This document shows positions 1 through 9,443 of a stretch of 64,000 nt of DNA, piece by piece. Source of the stretch: Bacteroidales bacterium (GTDB taxonomy: Bacteria; Bacteroidota; Bacteroidia; Bacteroidales; VadinHA17); contig JAOZPG010000001.1 of NCBI GenBank assembly GCA_029932855.1, forward strand, positions 147,404 through 211,403, in the 5' to 3' direction. The notes below the pieces were generated by a model. The model had not been told where the DNA came from. It did no database searches and worked only from the letters and a program-made list of their open reading frames with translations. Within the stretch, counting starts at the first letter, position 1; each line of letters begins with the position of its first letter. The translations under genes and the position numbers were made by a program.

Positions 1-96
1 AAGTATAAAAGTTTTTTATGAAAGATGTGTATGGTTTTCATAAAAAACTTTATGTACGTTTGTTTTGTACAGATCAAAACTCCTGATAATGAAACC

Positions 97-3000
97 ATGA
101 GCGAGTCTATTCTAAATGCCCTTGTACATATGTTTGCCCTGATTGCCTCACTTAACAAGGAGGGCCTTTCAAAAAAGGGGAAAAAGATGGTTGAGGATTT
201 TCTGTCAGGGATATTGAATCAACAGCTTACAATTGATTACCTGGATATATTCCAGAATTATTTTGAATTTTATCATTCAGAACTTCACCACCTGTCTCAA
301 GATGAAAAGACTAAAACATCTGATTTACTTTCTTTCCAGGCTACAAATGTTTGCAGGCAGATAAGGGATGGCCTTAACAGGGAAGATCGAATAATTGTGT
401 ATATAGAATTATTGCAGTTTGTTAATGAAGATAATCTTGTAACAGACGAAGAGCAGGAAGTAATTAAGATAGTGGGTGATAATTTTAATATTGGGGAGGA
501 CGAGGAAAATAATCTGCAGAATTTTGTGTTTGAAACCAGGCTCGACAAAATAGAAAAGAGCCGGTTACTTATAATGGATAACAAACCGGGAGAGTGTTCA
601 GATCCTGTTTCGGGTTTCCTGAAAAAGGAAAACCCTGGCAAAGGGGAAGGATCTTATTTATATAAAGAAAACCTGAAAGGTAAATTGCTTTTTCTTTATA
701 TCCCGGTTGTACAGAAGTTTCTATTTAAATATTGTGGTAAGCAAAGCCTGTTTCTAGATGGGCATAAAATTGAATCTTCCAGGATATATTTTTTTGATTC
801 AGGCTCTATAATTAAAGGGCCTGATATAAGTCCGGTTTATTACCTGGATATTTCAAGACGCTTTTTTTTGGATCCTGCTGTTCCGGGTATTCAGCTTTCG
901 GGCCGGGATCTGCAATTTAAATTCCGGAACAGTAATAATGGTATTCAATTATTTAATTTTAGTGAGGAGTCAGGTAGCCTGGTAGGAATTCTTGGTGGCA
1001 GCGGGGTAGGAAAATCAACATTACTTCATTTACTGAATGGCAAGTTAAAGCCTGATAAAGGGAATGTTTTGATAAATGGCTTTGATCTCAATAAACATCA
1101 GTTCCATCTTAAGGGAATGATAGGCTTTGTTCCCCAGGATGATCTTTTGATTGAAGAATTAACTGTTTACCAAAACCTGTTTTTTAATGCTCAATTATGT
1201 TTTGCTGATTTTTCTGCTGGGCAGCTAAAGAAGACGGTTAATAAAATACTTATAGATCTGGATCTTGGCGATATTGCTCAATTAAAAGTAGGTAACCCGC
1301 TGAATAAATATATAAGCGGGGGACAGAGGAAAAGGTTGAATATAGGGCTGGAATTGATGAGAGAGCCCTATATTCTTATACTTGACGAACCAACCTCCGG
1401 TCTCTCATCCAGCGATTCGGAAAAGATCATACAATTACTTAAGGATCAGACAAGAAATGGAAGACTTGTAATAGCAACAATCCATCAGCCTTCCTCTGAA
1501 ATATATAAAATGCTCGATAGGCTCTGGATATTAGATAAAGGAGGTTACCCTGTTTATTCCGGTAATCCTGCTGATGCAATTGTTTATTTTAAGAAAATTG
1601 ATGCTCAGGTTGATGCAGCCGAAAGTGAATGTCCGCAATGTGGCAATATAAATACCGAACAAATATTAAAGATTATTGAATCAAAACGCCTTGATGATTT
1701 TGGATCTCCTACCGGTGAGAGGAAAATATTACCAGGGCAATGGTTTAAATATTATAAAGAACAAATAGAGGCAAGACTTGAAAGGAAAGAGCCCAATAAA
1801 GAAATACCTGATAATAATTTTAAGATACCCTCGCCAAATAAACAATTTATCACTTTTAGTATAAGGAATATATTGACTAAGTTAGTTAATACCCAGTATC
1901 TTATAATTAATTTACTTGAAGCGCCACTGCTGGCAGTTATACTGGGATATTTCACTAAATATGCAAATGGGGATGAATACTTATTTATTAACAATAAGAA
2001 CTTTCCTGTATTCCTGTTTATGTCAATCGTGGTGGCATTGTTTATGGGTCTTACAATTAGTGCGGAGGAAATTGTAAAAGACAGAAAAATACTTGAAAGA
2101 GAGTCTTTTCTTAATTTAAGCTGGCCGGCATACCTGGGATCTAAAATTGCTTTTCTTTTTGCTTTATCGGCTTTTCAAACATTTAGTTTTGTTTTGATTG
2201 GGGACTGGATACTTGATTTTAACGGAATGTTCCTGGTATACTGGCTTGTATTATTTTCGACAGCAGCAGCTGGTAATTTAATTGGTTTAAATATTTCTTC
2301 GGGACTTGATTCTGTAGTAGCAATATACGTTCTTATACCACTCATACTGGTTCCGCAGCTTCTACTTGGCGGGGCCATGATCCCCTTTGATGATCTTAAT
2401 GAAAAACTCAGCAATAAAAAATATGTTCCGCTTATAGGAGATATGATGATAACAAGATGGTCCTTTGAAGCCCTGATTGTTGAGCAGTTCATGAAAAATG
2501 ATTTTGACAGGCAATTTTATGACTTAGATCAAAAAATCAGCACAGCTAATTATTATAACACCTTTCTTATACCCGATCTACAGCTTAAGTTAGAAGCTTC
2601 ACAGAGAATGATTGCCGGGGAAAGCGCAGACAGCATGTTAATGAAAAAAAACATGATCATTGTACAGAGAGAATTTCAAAAACTTGCAGATTTTCATAAT
2701 ATACCCCCTTTTGATCGTGAGGACCAGTTAAGTGATCTGCCGGTTGACCAGGATATTATTGAAGAATCGTTTGGTTATCTCGGCTACCTGAAATTATTAT
2801 TTACAGATATTGAGACAGAGAACATTACAGAAAAAGACAGGGTATATCAATTTATGGTTGACAGCCTTGGGGAATACAATATGCGTGAACTCCGGCAGAA
2901 ATTTCATAATAATAAACTTGCAGCTCTTGCACTGAACAGAAATGTAGTACAGAAAATTTATGAGGCTGATGATGAGCTGGTACGAAAACTTGATCCTGTT

Positions 3001-3207
3001 TATATTTATCCCCATAACCGCTATGGCCGCACACAGTTTTTTTCTCCCTATAAGCTGATAGGCTACCAGATGGTAGAAACGCTGTGGTTTAATCTGGTTG
3101 TTTTATGGCTTGTAACAACAATAATGTATTTCCTCCTGGTCTTTGATATACTGAGAAAGATAATTCTTTATTTCCGGAATATTCAAAAAGCCAGACTTAG
3201 CTCCTGA
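97..3207 (+). CDS. ABCG-like ABC transporter, ATPase fused to permease, with TerB-like N-terminal region
   Basis: Half-transporter with nucleotide-binding and membrane domains in one chain of about 1036 residues, expected in the inner membrane. Visible parts: an acidic helical N-terminal region (about 1-150) resembling TerB-like domains; a beta-rich FHA-like stretch (about 190-280); Walker A GGSGVGKST near residue 300; signature ISGGQRKR near 405; Walker B ILILDEP near 430; a CPQCGN pair near 515; then about six hydrophobic segments, five clustered between about 600 and 790 and one near the C terminus, with a long soluble loop between the last two. The ATPase-first order and the signature are those of the ABCG/White subfamily. 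I chose the ATG at 97 because the sequence from the next in-frame upstream ATGs is low-complexity and carries no domain. The substrate cannot be read from sequence. The next gene is convergent. Confidence 0.85.
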   Translation: MSESILNALVHMFALIASLNKEGLSKKGKKMVEDFLSGILNQQLTIDYLDIFQNYFEFYHSELHHLSQDEKTKTSDLLSFQATNVCRQIRDGLNREDRIIVYIELLQFVNEDNLVTDEEQEVIKIVGDNFNIGEDEENNLQNFVFETRLDKIEKSRLLIMDNKPGECSDPVSGFLKKENPGKGEGSYLYKENLKGKLLFLYIPVVQKFLFKYCGKQSLFLDGHKIESSRIYFFDSGSIIKGPDISPVYYLDISRRFFLDPAVPGIQLSGRDLQFKFRNSNNGIQLFNFSEESGSLVGILGGSGVGKSTLLHLLNGKLKPDKGNVLINGFDLNKHQFHLKGMIGFVPQDDLLIEELTVYQNLFFNAQLCFADFSAGQLKKTVNKILIDLDLGDIAQLKVGNPLNKYISGGQRKRLNIGLELMREPYILILDEPTSGLSSSDSEKIIQLLKDQTRNGRLVIATIHQPSSEIYKMLDRLWILDKGGYPVYSGNPADAIVYFKKIDAQVDAAESECPQCGNINTEQILKIIESKRLDDFGSPTGERKILPGQWFKYYKEQIEARLERKEPNKEIPDNNFKIPSPNKQFITFSIRNILTKLVNTQYLIINLLEAPLLAVILGYFTKYANGDEYLFINNKNFPVFLFMSIVVALFMGLTISAEEIVKDRKILERESFLNLSWPAYLGSKIAFLFALSAFQTFSFVLIGDWILDFNGMFLVYWLVLFSTAAAGNLIGLNISSGLDSVVAIYVLIPLILVPQLLLGGAMIPFDDLNEKLSNKKYVPLIGDMMITRWSFEALIVEQFMKNDFDRQFYDLDQKISTANYYNTFLIPDLQLKLEASQRMIAGESADSMLMKKNMIIVQREFQKLADFHNIPPFDREDQLSDLPVDQDIIEESFGYLGYLKLLFTDIETENITEKDRVYQFMVDSLGEYNMRELRQKFHNNKLAALALNRNVVQKIYEADDELVRKLDPVYIYPHNRYGRTQFFSPYKLIGYQMVETLWFNLVVLWLVTTIMYFLLVFDILRKIILYFRNIQKARLSS

Positions 3208-3212
3208 GAGTG

Positions 3213-3632
3213 CTAAAAAACCGGTGTCTTTTTTGAATGATAAACTTTATTATATTCCTCTTCATTATTGTAATCTATAAAGTCCTGGTGGTGAAGGGGC
3301 GGGACGAAGTTTTCATTTTCATAATGTTTAATGGCGCACCAGTAATTTTCAGTTTCTCCAAATATCTTAACCCAGTATTGTAACACACCGTTTGCATAGC
3401 CACAGTATATACAATACAATTTTTGAAGGAGATTAAGGTATGAGAGCTTATGCCTGTCTATGCGAATATAAGTTCCCCGTTTTACATATTTAATCCCATA
3501 GAACGGGAAACTAAACCTGTGGTATATTTCCACATACAAATCCATCATTAATATTGGTATGAGTGCGAGATATATAAAAGGGATTGTTAAAAAATGCCTG
3601 GGGAGGCGATGTTTGGTAGTAAGGTATTTCAT
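3213..3632 (-). CDS. Conserved hypothetical protein with one N-terminal membrane segment
   Basis: A 139-residue protein of unknown function. A hydrophobic segment (about residues 14-33) follows a basic N terminus, so it is probably anchored with the N terminus inside. The rest is rich in Tyr, His and Lys, with one CIYCGY-type Cys pair near residue 75 and an acidic tail. It is convergent with the ABC transporter gene (5 nt between stops). Coding likelihood rests on an uninterrupted frame, an ATG start and typical composition; I do not recognise the family. Confidence 0.6.
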   Translation of the reverse strand: MKYLTTKHRLPRHFLTIPFIYLALIPILMMDLYVEIYHRFSFPFYGIKYVKRGTYIRIDRHKLSYLNLLQKLYCIYCGYANGVLQYWVKIFGETENYWCAIKHYENENFVPPLHHQDFIDYNNEEEYNKVYHSKKTPVF

Positions 3633-3708
3633 CAGTTTACAATTTTTATAATTGTTAAGTTAAAAATAAAAATGATTTTAAAATATTAAATTTGTTCTGC
3701 TTAAAGAA

Positions 3709-3716
3709 TATTTTTG
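3709..3716 (+). promoter_or_regulatory. Promoter -7 box (TATTTTTG) of tRNA-Val
   Basis: Exact match to the Bacteroidota -7 consensus TAnnTTTG. It ends 12 nt before the tRNA 5' end, which suits a start site about 7 nt upstream of the mature tRNA. A TTTG lies at 3691-3694, but the spacing (14 nt) is shorter than the usual 19-21, so the -33 element is uncertain. Confidence 0.5.
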
Positions 3717-3728
3717 CCGGGAAATAAG

Positions 3729-3806
3729 GGGGTGTTAGCTCAGTTGGTTCAGAGCGCATGCTTGACAGGCATGAGGTCACTGGTTCGATTCCAGTACATC
3801 CCACCA
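3729..3806 (+). tRNA. tRNA-Val (anticodon GAC), CCA encoded
   Basis: Cloverleaf read by eye: acceptor GGGGTGT pairs with ACATCCC (one G-T pair), D-arm begins AGCTCAGTTGGTT, anticodon stem CATGC/GCATG encloses loop TTGACAG with GAC at 3764-3766, T-arm contains GGTTCGATTCC, discriminator A, and CCA at 3804-3806. Anticodon GAC decodes GUC/GUU valine. A short frame overlapping this gene is not coding. Confidence 0.93.
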
Positions 3807-3865
3807 GTGATAGCAGGATTAGTGATACAGGCTAATACCAGTAATGTCACTTTCCGCAAAGACAA

Positions 3866-4732
3866 TTATTTAACTATTTCTATCATCAGTCTTGCAGGAT
3901 CCTTAAAAATCTTATTTGCCAGTTTGTCTGTAAGCTGCCAGAACTTAAAAGGAAATTTTTGTGTAAGCAGGTGAAACCTAAGCTTTAAGAGGCTTTTATT
4001 CATAAATGTTTCAAAATGCCAGGCCTGTATATCTTCAGGTATCAGGCTTTTAATATTATTTTCATTAAAAGAATGCAGGTGTCCGTTAGCCGGTGTAGGC
4101 CTGTTACAGTGTACGCACAGATACATTGGAATTTTCTCGTTATAGGGAGTTGTAATTATCAGCTTACCGCCTTTTTTTAACGGTGCTATCAGTTTTTTCA
4201 AAAACTTTGATGGATGGGGCACATGCTCCATTACTTCAGAGGCCACTATACAATCTAATGAATTATCTGCCAGTGGCAGATGAAAAGCATCGGCCACTAT
4301 TGCTTTATGATTTCTATGTGGTTGATTTTCCAGAGCTTTCCTGGCATTGATCAATGAAATATCCATAGAGATTACAGTGTTAGAATCATTCTGTACTGTC
4401 TGGCTAAGCCATCCGTTTCCACAGCCCAGGTCTAAGATGATCTTTGAATCTTTGGGAATATGTTTTACAATTTTTTGATTAAGTCTGTTTATTTCATTCC
4501 TTGTAACAGCACTGTTAAATTCTTCATGGTAATCAAAAACCATGGCATCTTTTTGATAATGATCCACATAATTCATTTTCTCATCAACAGAGCGGGGAAG
4601 GATAAGGGCTATATTATCCTCAATTTTTCCGATAAATTTATCTGTATCCAGGTTTAAGATTTTTCCTGACTTCCTGTCAAGTGATATCTTTTGTTTGGAT
4701 CCGGGATCAATTAATATATCTTCTATATTCAT
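3866..4732 (-). CDS. Class I SAM-dependent methyltransferase (Methyltransf_11 type)
   Basis: A 288-residue cytosolic enzyme that should transfer a methyl group from SAM to an unknown acceptor. The glycine-rich SAM motif LDLGCGNG lies near residue 100, an acidic Asp ends strand 2 (VISMDIS), and the post-motif IVASEVMEHVPHP is typical of UbiE/BioC-like enzymes. The first 45 residues look like a degenerate Trm112-like segment without the zinc cysteines. A CVHC pair (about residue 205) sits in the insertion before the last strands. It starts 3 nt after the OsmC stop, so the two are probably one operon with the membrane methyltransferase upstream. Confidence 0.82.
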   Translation of the reverse strand: MNIEDILIDPGSKQKISLDRKSGKILNLDTDKFIGKIEDNIALILPRSVDEKMNYVDHYQKDAMVFDYHEEFNSAVTRNEINRLNQKIVKHIPKDSKIILDLGCGNGWLSQTVQNDSNTVISMDISLINARKALENQPHRNHKAIVADAFHLPLADNSLDCIVASEVMEHVPHPSKFLKKLIAPLKKGGKLIITTPYNEKIPMYLCVHCNRPTPANGHLHSFNENNIKSLIPEDIQAWHFETFMNKSLLKLRFHLLTQKFPFKFWQLTDKLANKIFKDPARLMIEIVK

Positions 4733-4735
4733 TTT

Positions 4736-5161
4736 TTATTCCAGACTGGCATTCAGGACAATATCAGCTGTTCCACCGGAGTATAATCTTGAAACGGGGC
4801 ATCCTTCTTTTGCTGCCTGTGCCAGTTCATTAAATTTCTTACTGTCAAGACCCTTACAGCTTACACTGCATTCAAGTAATATCTTTGAGATAATGGGTCC
4901 TTTGTCATCATTGCCCAGTGTAACACTTGCCGTAGTTTCAATTTTTTGGCTGCTAAATCCTTCGTTGCTGATAAGTGCGGACAGGAACATTGAATAGCAG
5001 CCTGCATGAGCAGCACCAATTAATTCCTCGGGATTGGTTCCCTTCCCTTCCTCAAATCGCGACATAAAACTGAATGGACCGCTGTAATTATTGAAACTCA
5101 TGGATCCTTCACCTTCTTTAAGTGTTCCCTTCCAAATAGCTTTTGCTTTTCGTGTACTCAT
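4736..5161 (-). CDS. osmC: OsmC family peroxide reductase
   Basis: A 141-residue thiol-dependent organic hydroperoxide reductase of the OsmC branch. It carries the redox cysteine in AAHAGCYSM (near residue 54) and the second cysteine in GCPVSRL (near 118). The motif NPEELIGAAHAG is diagnostic of OsmC/Ohr proteins, and the length is normal. The dimer acts in the cytosol against organic hydroperoxides. It is flanked closely by two methyltransferase-type genes on the same strand. Telling OsmC from Ohr needs alignment, but the long N-terminal beta segment with GTL followed by SFNNYSGPFSF favours OsmC. Confidence 0.9.
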   Translation of the reverse strand: MSTRKAKAIWKGTLKEGEGSMSFNNYSGPFSFMSRFEEGKGTNPEELIGAAHAGCYSMFLSALISNEGFSSQKIETTASVTLGNDDKGPIISKILLECSVSCKGLDSKKFNELAQAAKEGCPVSRLYSGGTADIVLNASLE

Positions 5162-5185
5162 GATTAATAATATTTAGCTTAATAA

Positions 5186-5938
5186 TTATCTTCCCTTTTC
5201 TTTTAATAGGGATGTTCTTTTTTTCAGGATCTTTAGTATAAAATACAACAGCCCGCTTATTGCCATGGCCCAGAACCAGAAATTAAATTCAATTGTGACA
5301 TGTTTATACAGCAGGAACTGACCGGCTTCCCGGAAAAGAAAAATAATGAGAAATACCGCAAAGAAGCCGTTCTTTTCTTTCTTAAGTATTTTTTTCCAGC
5401 TAAAAGGCAGTGAGGGTTTTTTAAAATTCTTGAAGCCCGGTATAAAAGCGGGGGTTACTTCAGCCCATTTAAGGTAGCTGTCCCCGAATTTTTTTCTGAG
5501 AAACTGTTCTTCGGCAAACATTATCCTTTCGTAATATACCCAGTAAATAAATATAAAAGCAATTATGAACCAGGTGTTTTGTGTGAGTATTCCAATCCCC
5601 AGCCACATAAAGAAATTACCAACATAAAGGGGATGCCTTACCATGGAATAAATGCCTGATGAATTCAATTCTTCAGCAAGCTGGCCTTTGGTATTTCTGC
5701 CGGATGTGTTTTTAGGAGTATGTCCTACGGTATATATTCTTATCAAAAGTCCAAACAGGCAAACAGCTAATCCGGCTATTTCATAAATCACGGTTACTTT
5801 ACTTCTGTAATCTATTATGCCATTACTTACCGCAAGCAGGTATATGACCAAACCAACAGCAAGTATTAACAGAGGCAGCCAGCTTCTGTATTTAAAGAGG
5901 AAATTACCCTGTTTTTCCATTTCTTCCTGAAGTGCCAT
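5186..5938 (-). CDS. Integral membrane methyltransferase, ICMT/PEMT-like
   Basis: A protein of about 250 residues with five or six hydrophobic segments. The family motif YSMVRHPLYVGNFF (RHP...Y..N) and a later YYERIMFAEEQFL...FG..Y segment form the SAM site of isoprenylcysteine/phospholipid methyltransferases. The acceptor is unknown. The frame extends upstream only through a TTG at 5968; the ATG at 5938 gives a normal N terminus (MALQEEMEKQ) and is preferred. A second hydrophobic pair after residue 190 extends beyond the core family. It is first in a three-gene minus-strand group with osmC and a soluble methyltransferase. Confidence 0.8.
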   Translation of the reverse strand: MALQEEMEKQGNFLFKYRSWLPLLILAVGLVIYLLAVSNGIIDYRSKVTVIYEIAGLAVCLFGLLIRIYTVGHTPKNTSGRNTKGQLAEELNSSGIYSMVRHPLYVGNFFMWLGIGILTQNTWFIIAFIFIYWVYYERIMFAEEQFLRKKFGDSYLKWAEVTPAFIPGFKNFKKPSLPFSWKKILKKEKNGFFAVFLIIFLFREAGQFLLYKHVTIEFNFWFWAMAISGLLYFILKILKKRTSLLKEKGR

Positions 5939-6075
5939 AGTTTTTTCTAAGTTATTATTAACTAACAAACCTACATATTGTTAACTATTAATACAATTCA
6001 AAGCTTTAATAAATAACTACCTGGGCCATGCAAAAGTTAATATATCAGGTAGTAGCAAATTTTATAGAATAGTTT

Positions 6076-6966
6076 TTAATTGAAGTTAAATATAACCGCC
6101 AGCCTGAGAGATGTATATGCAAAATCATTGAGGCCTTGCTGAAATCCCAGTTCATAATTAAGACCTGGCTTTAACCGGTTTGCCAGGCTTGCGCGGTAAA
6201 TTACCGGTTTATCGCCATTTCCGATATAGCCAATATATCCGCTAATAGTATTACGGAATTCTATTTTTTGAAATTCCAGATCTATGCCTAATCCATATAG
6301 AAAAGCATCATTTTGATAATAAGTATCCTGATGAGTCTGCCATACATAAAATCCCACCATAGCATGAGGTCTGACAGATTTTAATATATCGCTGTTTAAA
6401 TTAATCTTCCTTCCAAATGAAAGGTCGAAATAATATGCAGGTGTATCGGTAAACCTGGCAGCATCAAAATCAGAACCCGATGCAGTCTTCAGTCCAACAG
6501 TCAGCATAATATCCGGCAGTTTCTCATGGTTTTTGATAAGTTGGATATAAGTGCTAAAATACAAGTCGCCCACACTGAATCCTTTTCCATCCTTATTCCT
6601 GGACATTCTTTGAATATTAGTTATTGAATCCATCCTGTAATATTCAACCGGAACAATTGCAATTTTTATTCCTGCCCGGTCCGGGGCCAGGGGGATGAAC
6701 AGTTCGGTGAAAAGATTATTTGTTATGTCTCCTTTGCTGAAATGATTATCTATGGCAAACTCAAAGCGGGTCTTACCGGGCATCATACCCCGGCCGGATT
6801 CGGGAACAGGCAAAGCATTGGGTCCCATATAAGCCGGGGAAACGATCATATAATCTGTCCAGTGGGTATAGCCATCCCAGTTATGCGCTTCATTCCACCA
6901 GCTGTAATCCTGGGGGAAGACATTTAAACACAGAAGAATTAAAGCCGTAAGGGAAAAAGTCCTCAT
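6076..6966 (-). CDS. Predicted outer-membrane beta-barrel protein, unknown function
   Basis: A 296-residue exported protein. A signal peptide (basic start, hydrophobic core LTALILLCLN, likely cleavage near residue 19) is followed by alternating beta-strand-like segments with many aromatics, ending in VIFNFN as outer-membrane barrels often do. A few phrases (VGLKTASGSDFDAARFTDTPAYYFD) resemble transporter-like barrels of the Bacteroidota, but I cannot assign a function. It starts 21 nt after asd and is probably co-transcribed with it. Confidence 0.7.
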   Translation of the reverse strand: MRTFSLTALILLCLNVFPQDYSWWNEAHNWDGYTHWTDYMIVSPAYMGPNALPVPESGRGMMPGKTRFEFAIDNHFSKGDITNNLFTELFIPLAPDRAGIKIAIVPVEYYRMDSITNIQRMSRNKDGKGFSVGDLYFSTYIQLIKNHEKLPDIMLTVGLKTASGSDFDAARFTDTPAYYFDLSFGRKINLNSDILKSVRPHAMVGFYVWQTHQDTYYQNDAFLYGLGIDLEFQKIEFRNTISGYIGYIGNGDKPVIYRASLANRLKPGLNYELGFQQGLNDFAYTSLRLAVIFNFN

Positions 6967-6987
6967 ATCCTTATCGTTTTCCTGAAG

Positions 6988-8082
6988 CTATTGATTTATA
7001 AGTCCTTTTCTATAAAGCAGCTCGGCATTTAAAATGCTCCCTCCAGCGGCGCCCCTGAGTGTGTTATGTGACAGGCCCACACATTTCCATCCAAGCACAG
7101 TATCCTTACGTAGTCTTCCCGCACTTATACCCATTCCGCCGGACAGCTCCCTGTCAATATATGTTTGCGGCCTGTCTTCCTTTTCAAAGTATGTTATGAA
7201 CCTGTCAGGAGCAGAAGGCAGGTCCAGTCCTTTCAATGGATTTACATAATTCTCCAGGGCATCTGTAAGCTGTTCTTTTGTTACTTCTTCTTTGAATTTA
7301 ATATTTATTGCTGCCATATGACCGTCTGAGACAGGTACCCTCAGGCAACTGGCAGAGATAATTACTGATGTGGAAGGAGAGAAATTCCCATTTATAATAT
7401 CTCCGAGTATTTTTCCCGGCTCCAGCTCTGATTTTTCTTCTTCCCCTGCAATGTATGGGATTACATTGTCGCGCATTTCCGGCCATGTGTCAAAAGTCTT
7501 ACCCGCACCCGATATGGCCTGGTATGTTGACACTATTACTTTATCAGGCCTGAATTTCTCCCATGCTTTTATAAGGGGGACATAAGATTGTATGGAGCAG
7601 TTTGGCTTTGTAATAATAAATCCCCGGTTCCAGTTACGGTTTTTCTGCTGTATTGGAATAATGTCAAGATGATGAGGATTGATTTCCGGAATGATCATTG
7701 GCACGTCACTGGTCCAGCGATGTGCAGAATTATTTGATACAACAGGTATCCCTGCCGAGGCAAAGCTTTCTTCAATATCTCTTATGTTTTCTTTTTCAGC
7801 ACTTATCGCCGAAAACACAAAACTCACGGTATTTTTTATTATCCGAACATCCTCAGCCACATTATAAACTTGTAATGAAGCCGTCTTATAAGGTATATCT
7901 CCTTCCTGGGCCCATCTCTTACCAAGGGCTTCCTTATAAGACCTGCCGGCTGAGTTTTTTGATGCTGCCACACAGGCCACCTCAAACCATGGATGATCTT
8001 CCAGCAACATTATTAGTTTCTGGCCAACCATCCCGGTTGCCCCGAGAATCCCCACAGGTATTTTATTGTTTTGCTTATCCAT
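6988..8082 (-). CDS. asd: Aspartate-semialdehyde dehydrogenase
   Basis: Reduces aspartyl phosphate to aspartate semialdehyde with NADPH, the second step of the aspartate pathway to Lys, Thr and Met. The 364-residue chain has the nucleotide motif GATGMVGQ at residues 14-21, the catalytic cysteine in PNCSIQS (Cys162), and the dimerisation/catalytic stretch SDGHMA near residue 255. Length and the PEINPHH segment point to the archaeal/fungal subclass rather than the enterobacterial one. It supplies the step missing from the methionine operon near 41-51 kb. The start is the first ATG, with the Rossmann motif close behind. Confidence 0.93.
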   Translation of the reverse strand: MDKQNNKIPVGILGATGMVGQKLIMLLEDHPWFEVACVAASKNSAGRSYKEALGKRWAQEGDIPYKTASLQVYNVAEDVRIIKNTVSFVFSAISAEKENIRDIEESFASAGIPVVSNNSAHRWTSDVPMIIPEINPHHLDIIPIQQKNRNWNRGFIITKPNCSIQSYVPLIKAWEKFRPDKVIVSTYQAISGAGKTFDTWPEMRDNVIPYIAGEEEKSELEPGKILGDIINGNFSPSTSVIISASCLRVPVSDGHMAAINIKFKEEVTKEQLTDALENYVNPLKGLDLPSAPDRFITYFEKEDRPQTYIDRELSGGMGISAGRLRKDTVLGWKCVGLSHNTLRGAAGGSILNAELLYRKGLINQ

Positions 8083-8347
8083 ACTGGTTTACAAATTTAT
8101 TCTAAAAAATTTAATATATATCAGATTTTTGAAGCATTGTCGGAGTACTTTCCATATAGTAAATTCCTGTCTTGCAAAGCACTATCTCCGGATTAATGGT
8201 TCAACATATCAGGGATTTGTAATAATTACAGGATTCAGTTTTTTTTAAATTATAGGGCCTGTATGTATAATATTAATTTGTGGGAACCGCTATGTTTAAC
8301 AGGAAAGCAGGATTATTAGTCCGTAATGACCCGAAATTGCAGCGGGA

Positions 8348-9238
8348 TCATTTTCTTATTGAGTGTAGCTCTTTAACTATCCTGCGTATATGTTCTGGTG
8401 TTGTGCCACAGCATCCTCCTATAATGTTTGCACCTTCAAGAACAAGCTCCTTAACAAAACCGGCAGTGATGTCAGGAGATTCATTATATTCAATTTTACC
8501 ATTATTATATTGAGGCATACCTGCATTCCCCTGTATTAACACAGCTATGTCCGGATCTGCTTTCCTTATTTCCTTAAGCACAGGAATCATTTCTTTAGTT
8601 CCGTTACCACAGTTGGACCCCAGGATTGAAGCTCCTGCTTCTTTAAGTACGTCAACCATATCTGCCGGTGAAATGCCCATCACTGTACGAATCCCTCCTG
8701 CAGGAGTATTATCAAAAGTCATTGAGCTTACAATATCCAGCCCGGTATTTTCTCTTGCAGCCTTTGTGGCAATCCTGGCTTCTTCAAGATCTGTCATGGT
8801 CTCAATTATCAGGGCATCTGCACCTCCTTCTTCAAGGGCAATGGCCTGTTGCTTAAAGGCATCATACATCTCTTCCGGAGTAATATCTCCCATCATCAGT
8901 ATTTTCCCGGTAGGTCCCATTGAGCCAAGTACAATCTTGGTATCCCCACAGGCCTCTCTGCTGATTTCTGCTGCTGCACGGTTGATTTCATAAACCCTGT
9001 CTTCCAGTCCGAAATTTGCCAGTGTAAACTGGTTCCCGCCAAAGGAGTTTGTTTCTACCATATCAGCTCCTGCCTCAACATATGACCTTGCTATATCCAA
9101 AACATCCTTTCTTCTCTCAATATTCCAGATTTCCGGGCACTCTCCTGCTTTTAAGCCTTTCTCCTGCAGCTGTGTTCCCCAGGCGCCATCTGATGCAACT
9201 ATTTTTCCTTTAGCAATTTTATTGAGTAGTTTCCCCAT
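8348..9238 (-). CDS. Single-domain homocysteine S-methyltransferase
   Basis: A 296-residue protein equal to the first module of MetH. DGAWGTQL near the N terminus, ETNSFGGN, the zinc cysteine in GSNCGNGT (near residue 205) and the pair in GGCCGTTPEH (near 277) provide a complete zinc-thiolate site for homocysteine. It lacks the folate, cobalamin and reactivation modules of the MetH at 46-50 kb. By family, such stand-alone enzymes take methyl groups from S-methylmethionine, SAM, betaine-like compounds or a separate corrinoid protein; no corrinoid protein lies next to it. It is a single gene with clear gaps on both sides. Confidence 0.88.
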   Translation of the reverse strand: MGKLLNKIAKGKIVASDGAWGTQLQEKGLKAGECPEIWNIERRKDVLDIARSYVEAGADMVETNSFGGNQFTLANFGLEDRVYEINRAAAEISREACGDTKIVLGSMGPTGKILMMGDITPEEMYDAFKQQAIALEEGGADALIIETMTDLEEARIATKAARENTGLDIVSSMTFDNTPAGGIRTVMGISPADMVDVLKEAGASILGSNCGNGTKEMIPVLKEIRKADPDIAVLIQGNAGMPQYNNGKIEYNESPDITAGFVKELVLEGANIIGGCCGTTPEHIRRIVKELHSIRK

Positions 9239-9443
9239 TACTTAAGTCTTGTTTAGTTTAATTGTATAAAGCTACAAATGAATGACTAATTACGATTATC
9301 TTATGATTAATATTTAATTGATTTCAGTTATATGAGGTAGTAAAGCAAATTTTTCTGAAATTTACAGACAGAAAATATAATAATTTCTGGCGGAAAAAAT
9401 AATTATAAACTCAGCACTCTGAATTTTATACTCAATACTAATT

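Noticed and set aside
3714-3974. An 86-residue frame covering tRNA-Val
   Set aside because: It runs through a complete tRNA cloverleaf and into the 3' end of a conserved methyltransferase.
8092-8099. TAAATTTG on the minus strand as asd promoter
   Set aside because: It lies only 10 nt before the asd start codon, leaving almost no leader, and no -33 TTTG is at the right distance.
8547-8993. A 148-residue frame on the plus strand inside the homocysteine methyltransferase gene
   Set aside because: It is the antisense of a clearly conserved enzyme, low-complexity (Ser/Ile-rich), and has no domain.
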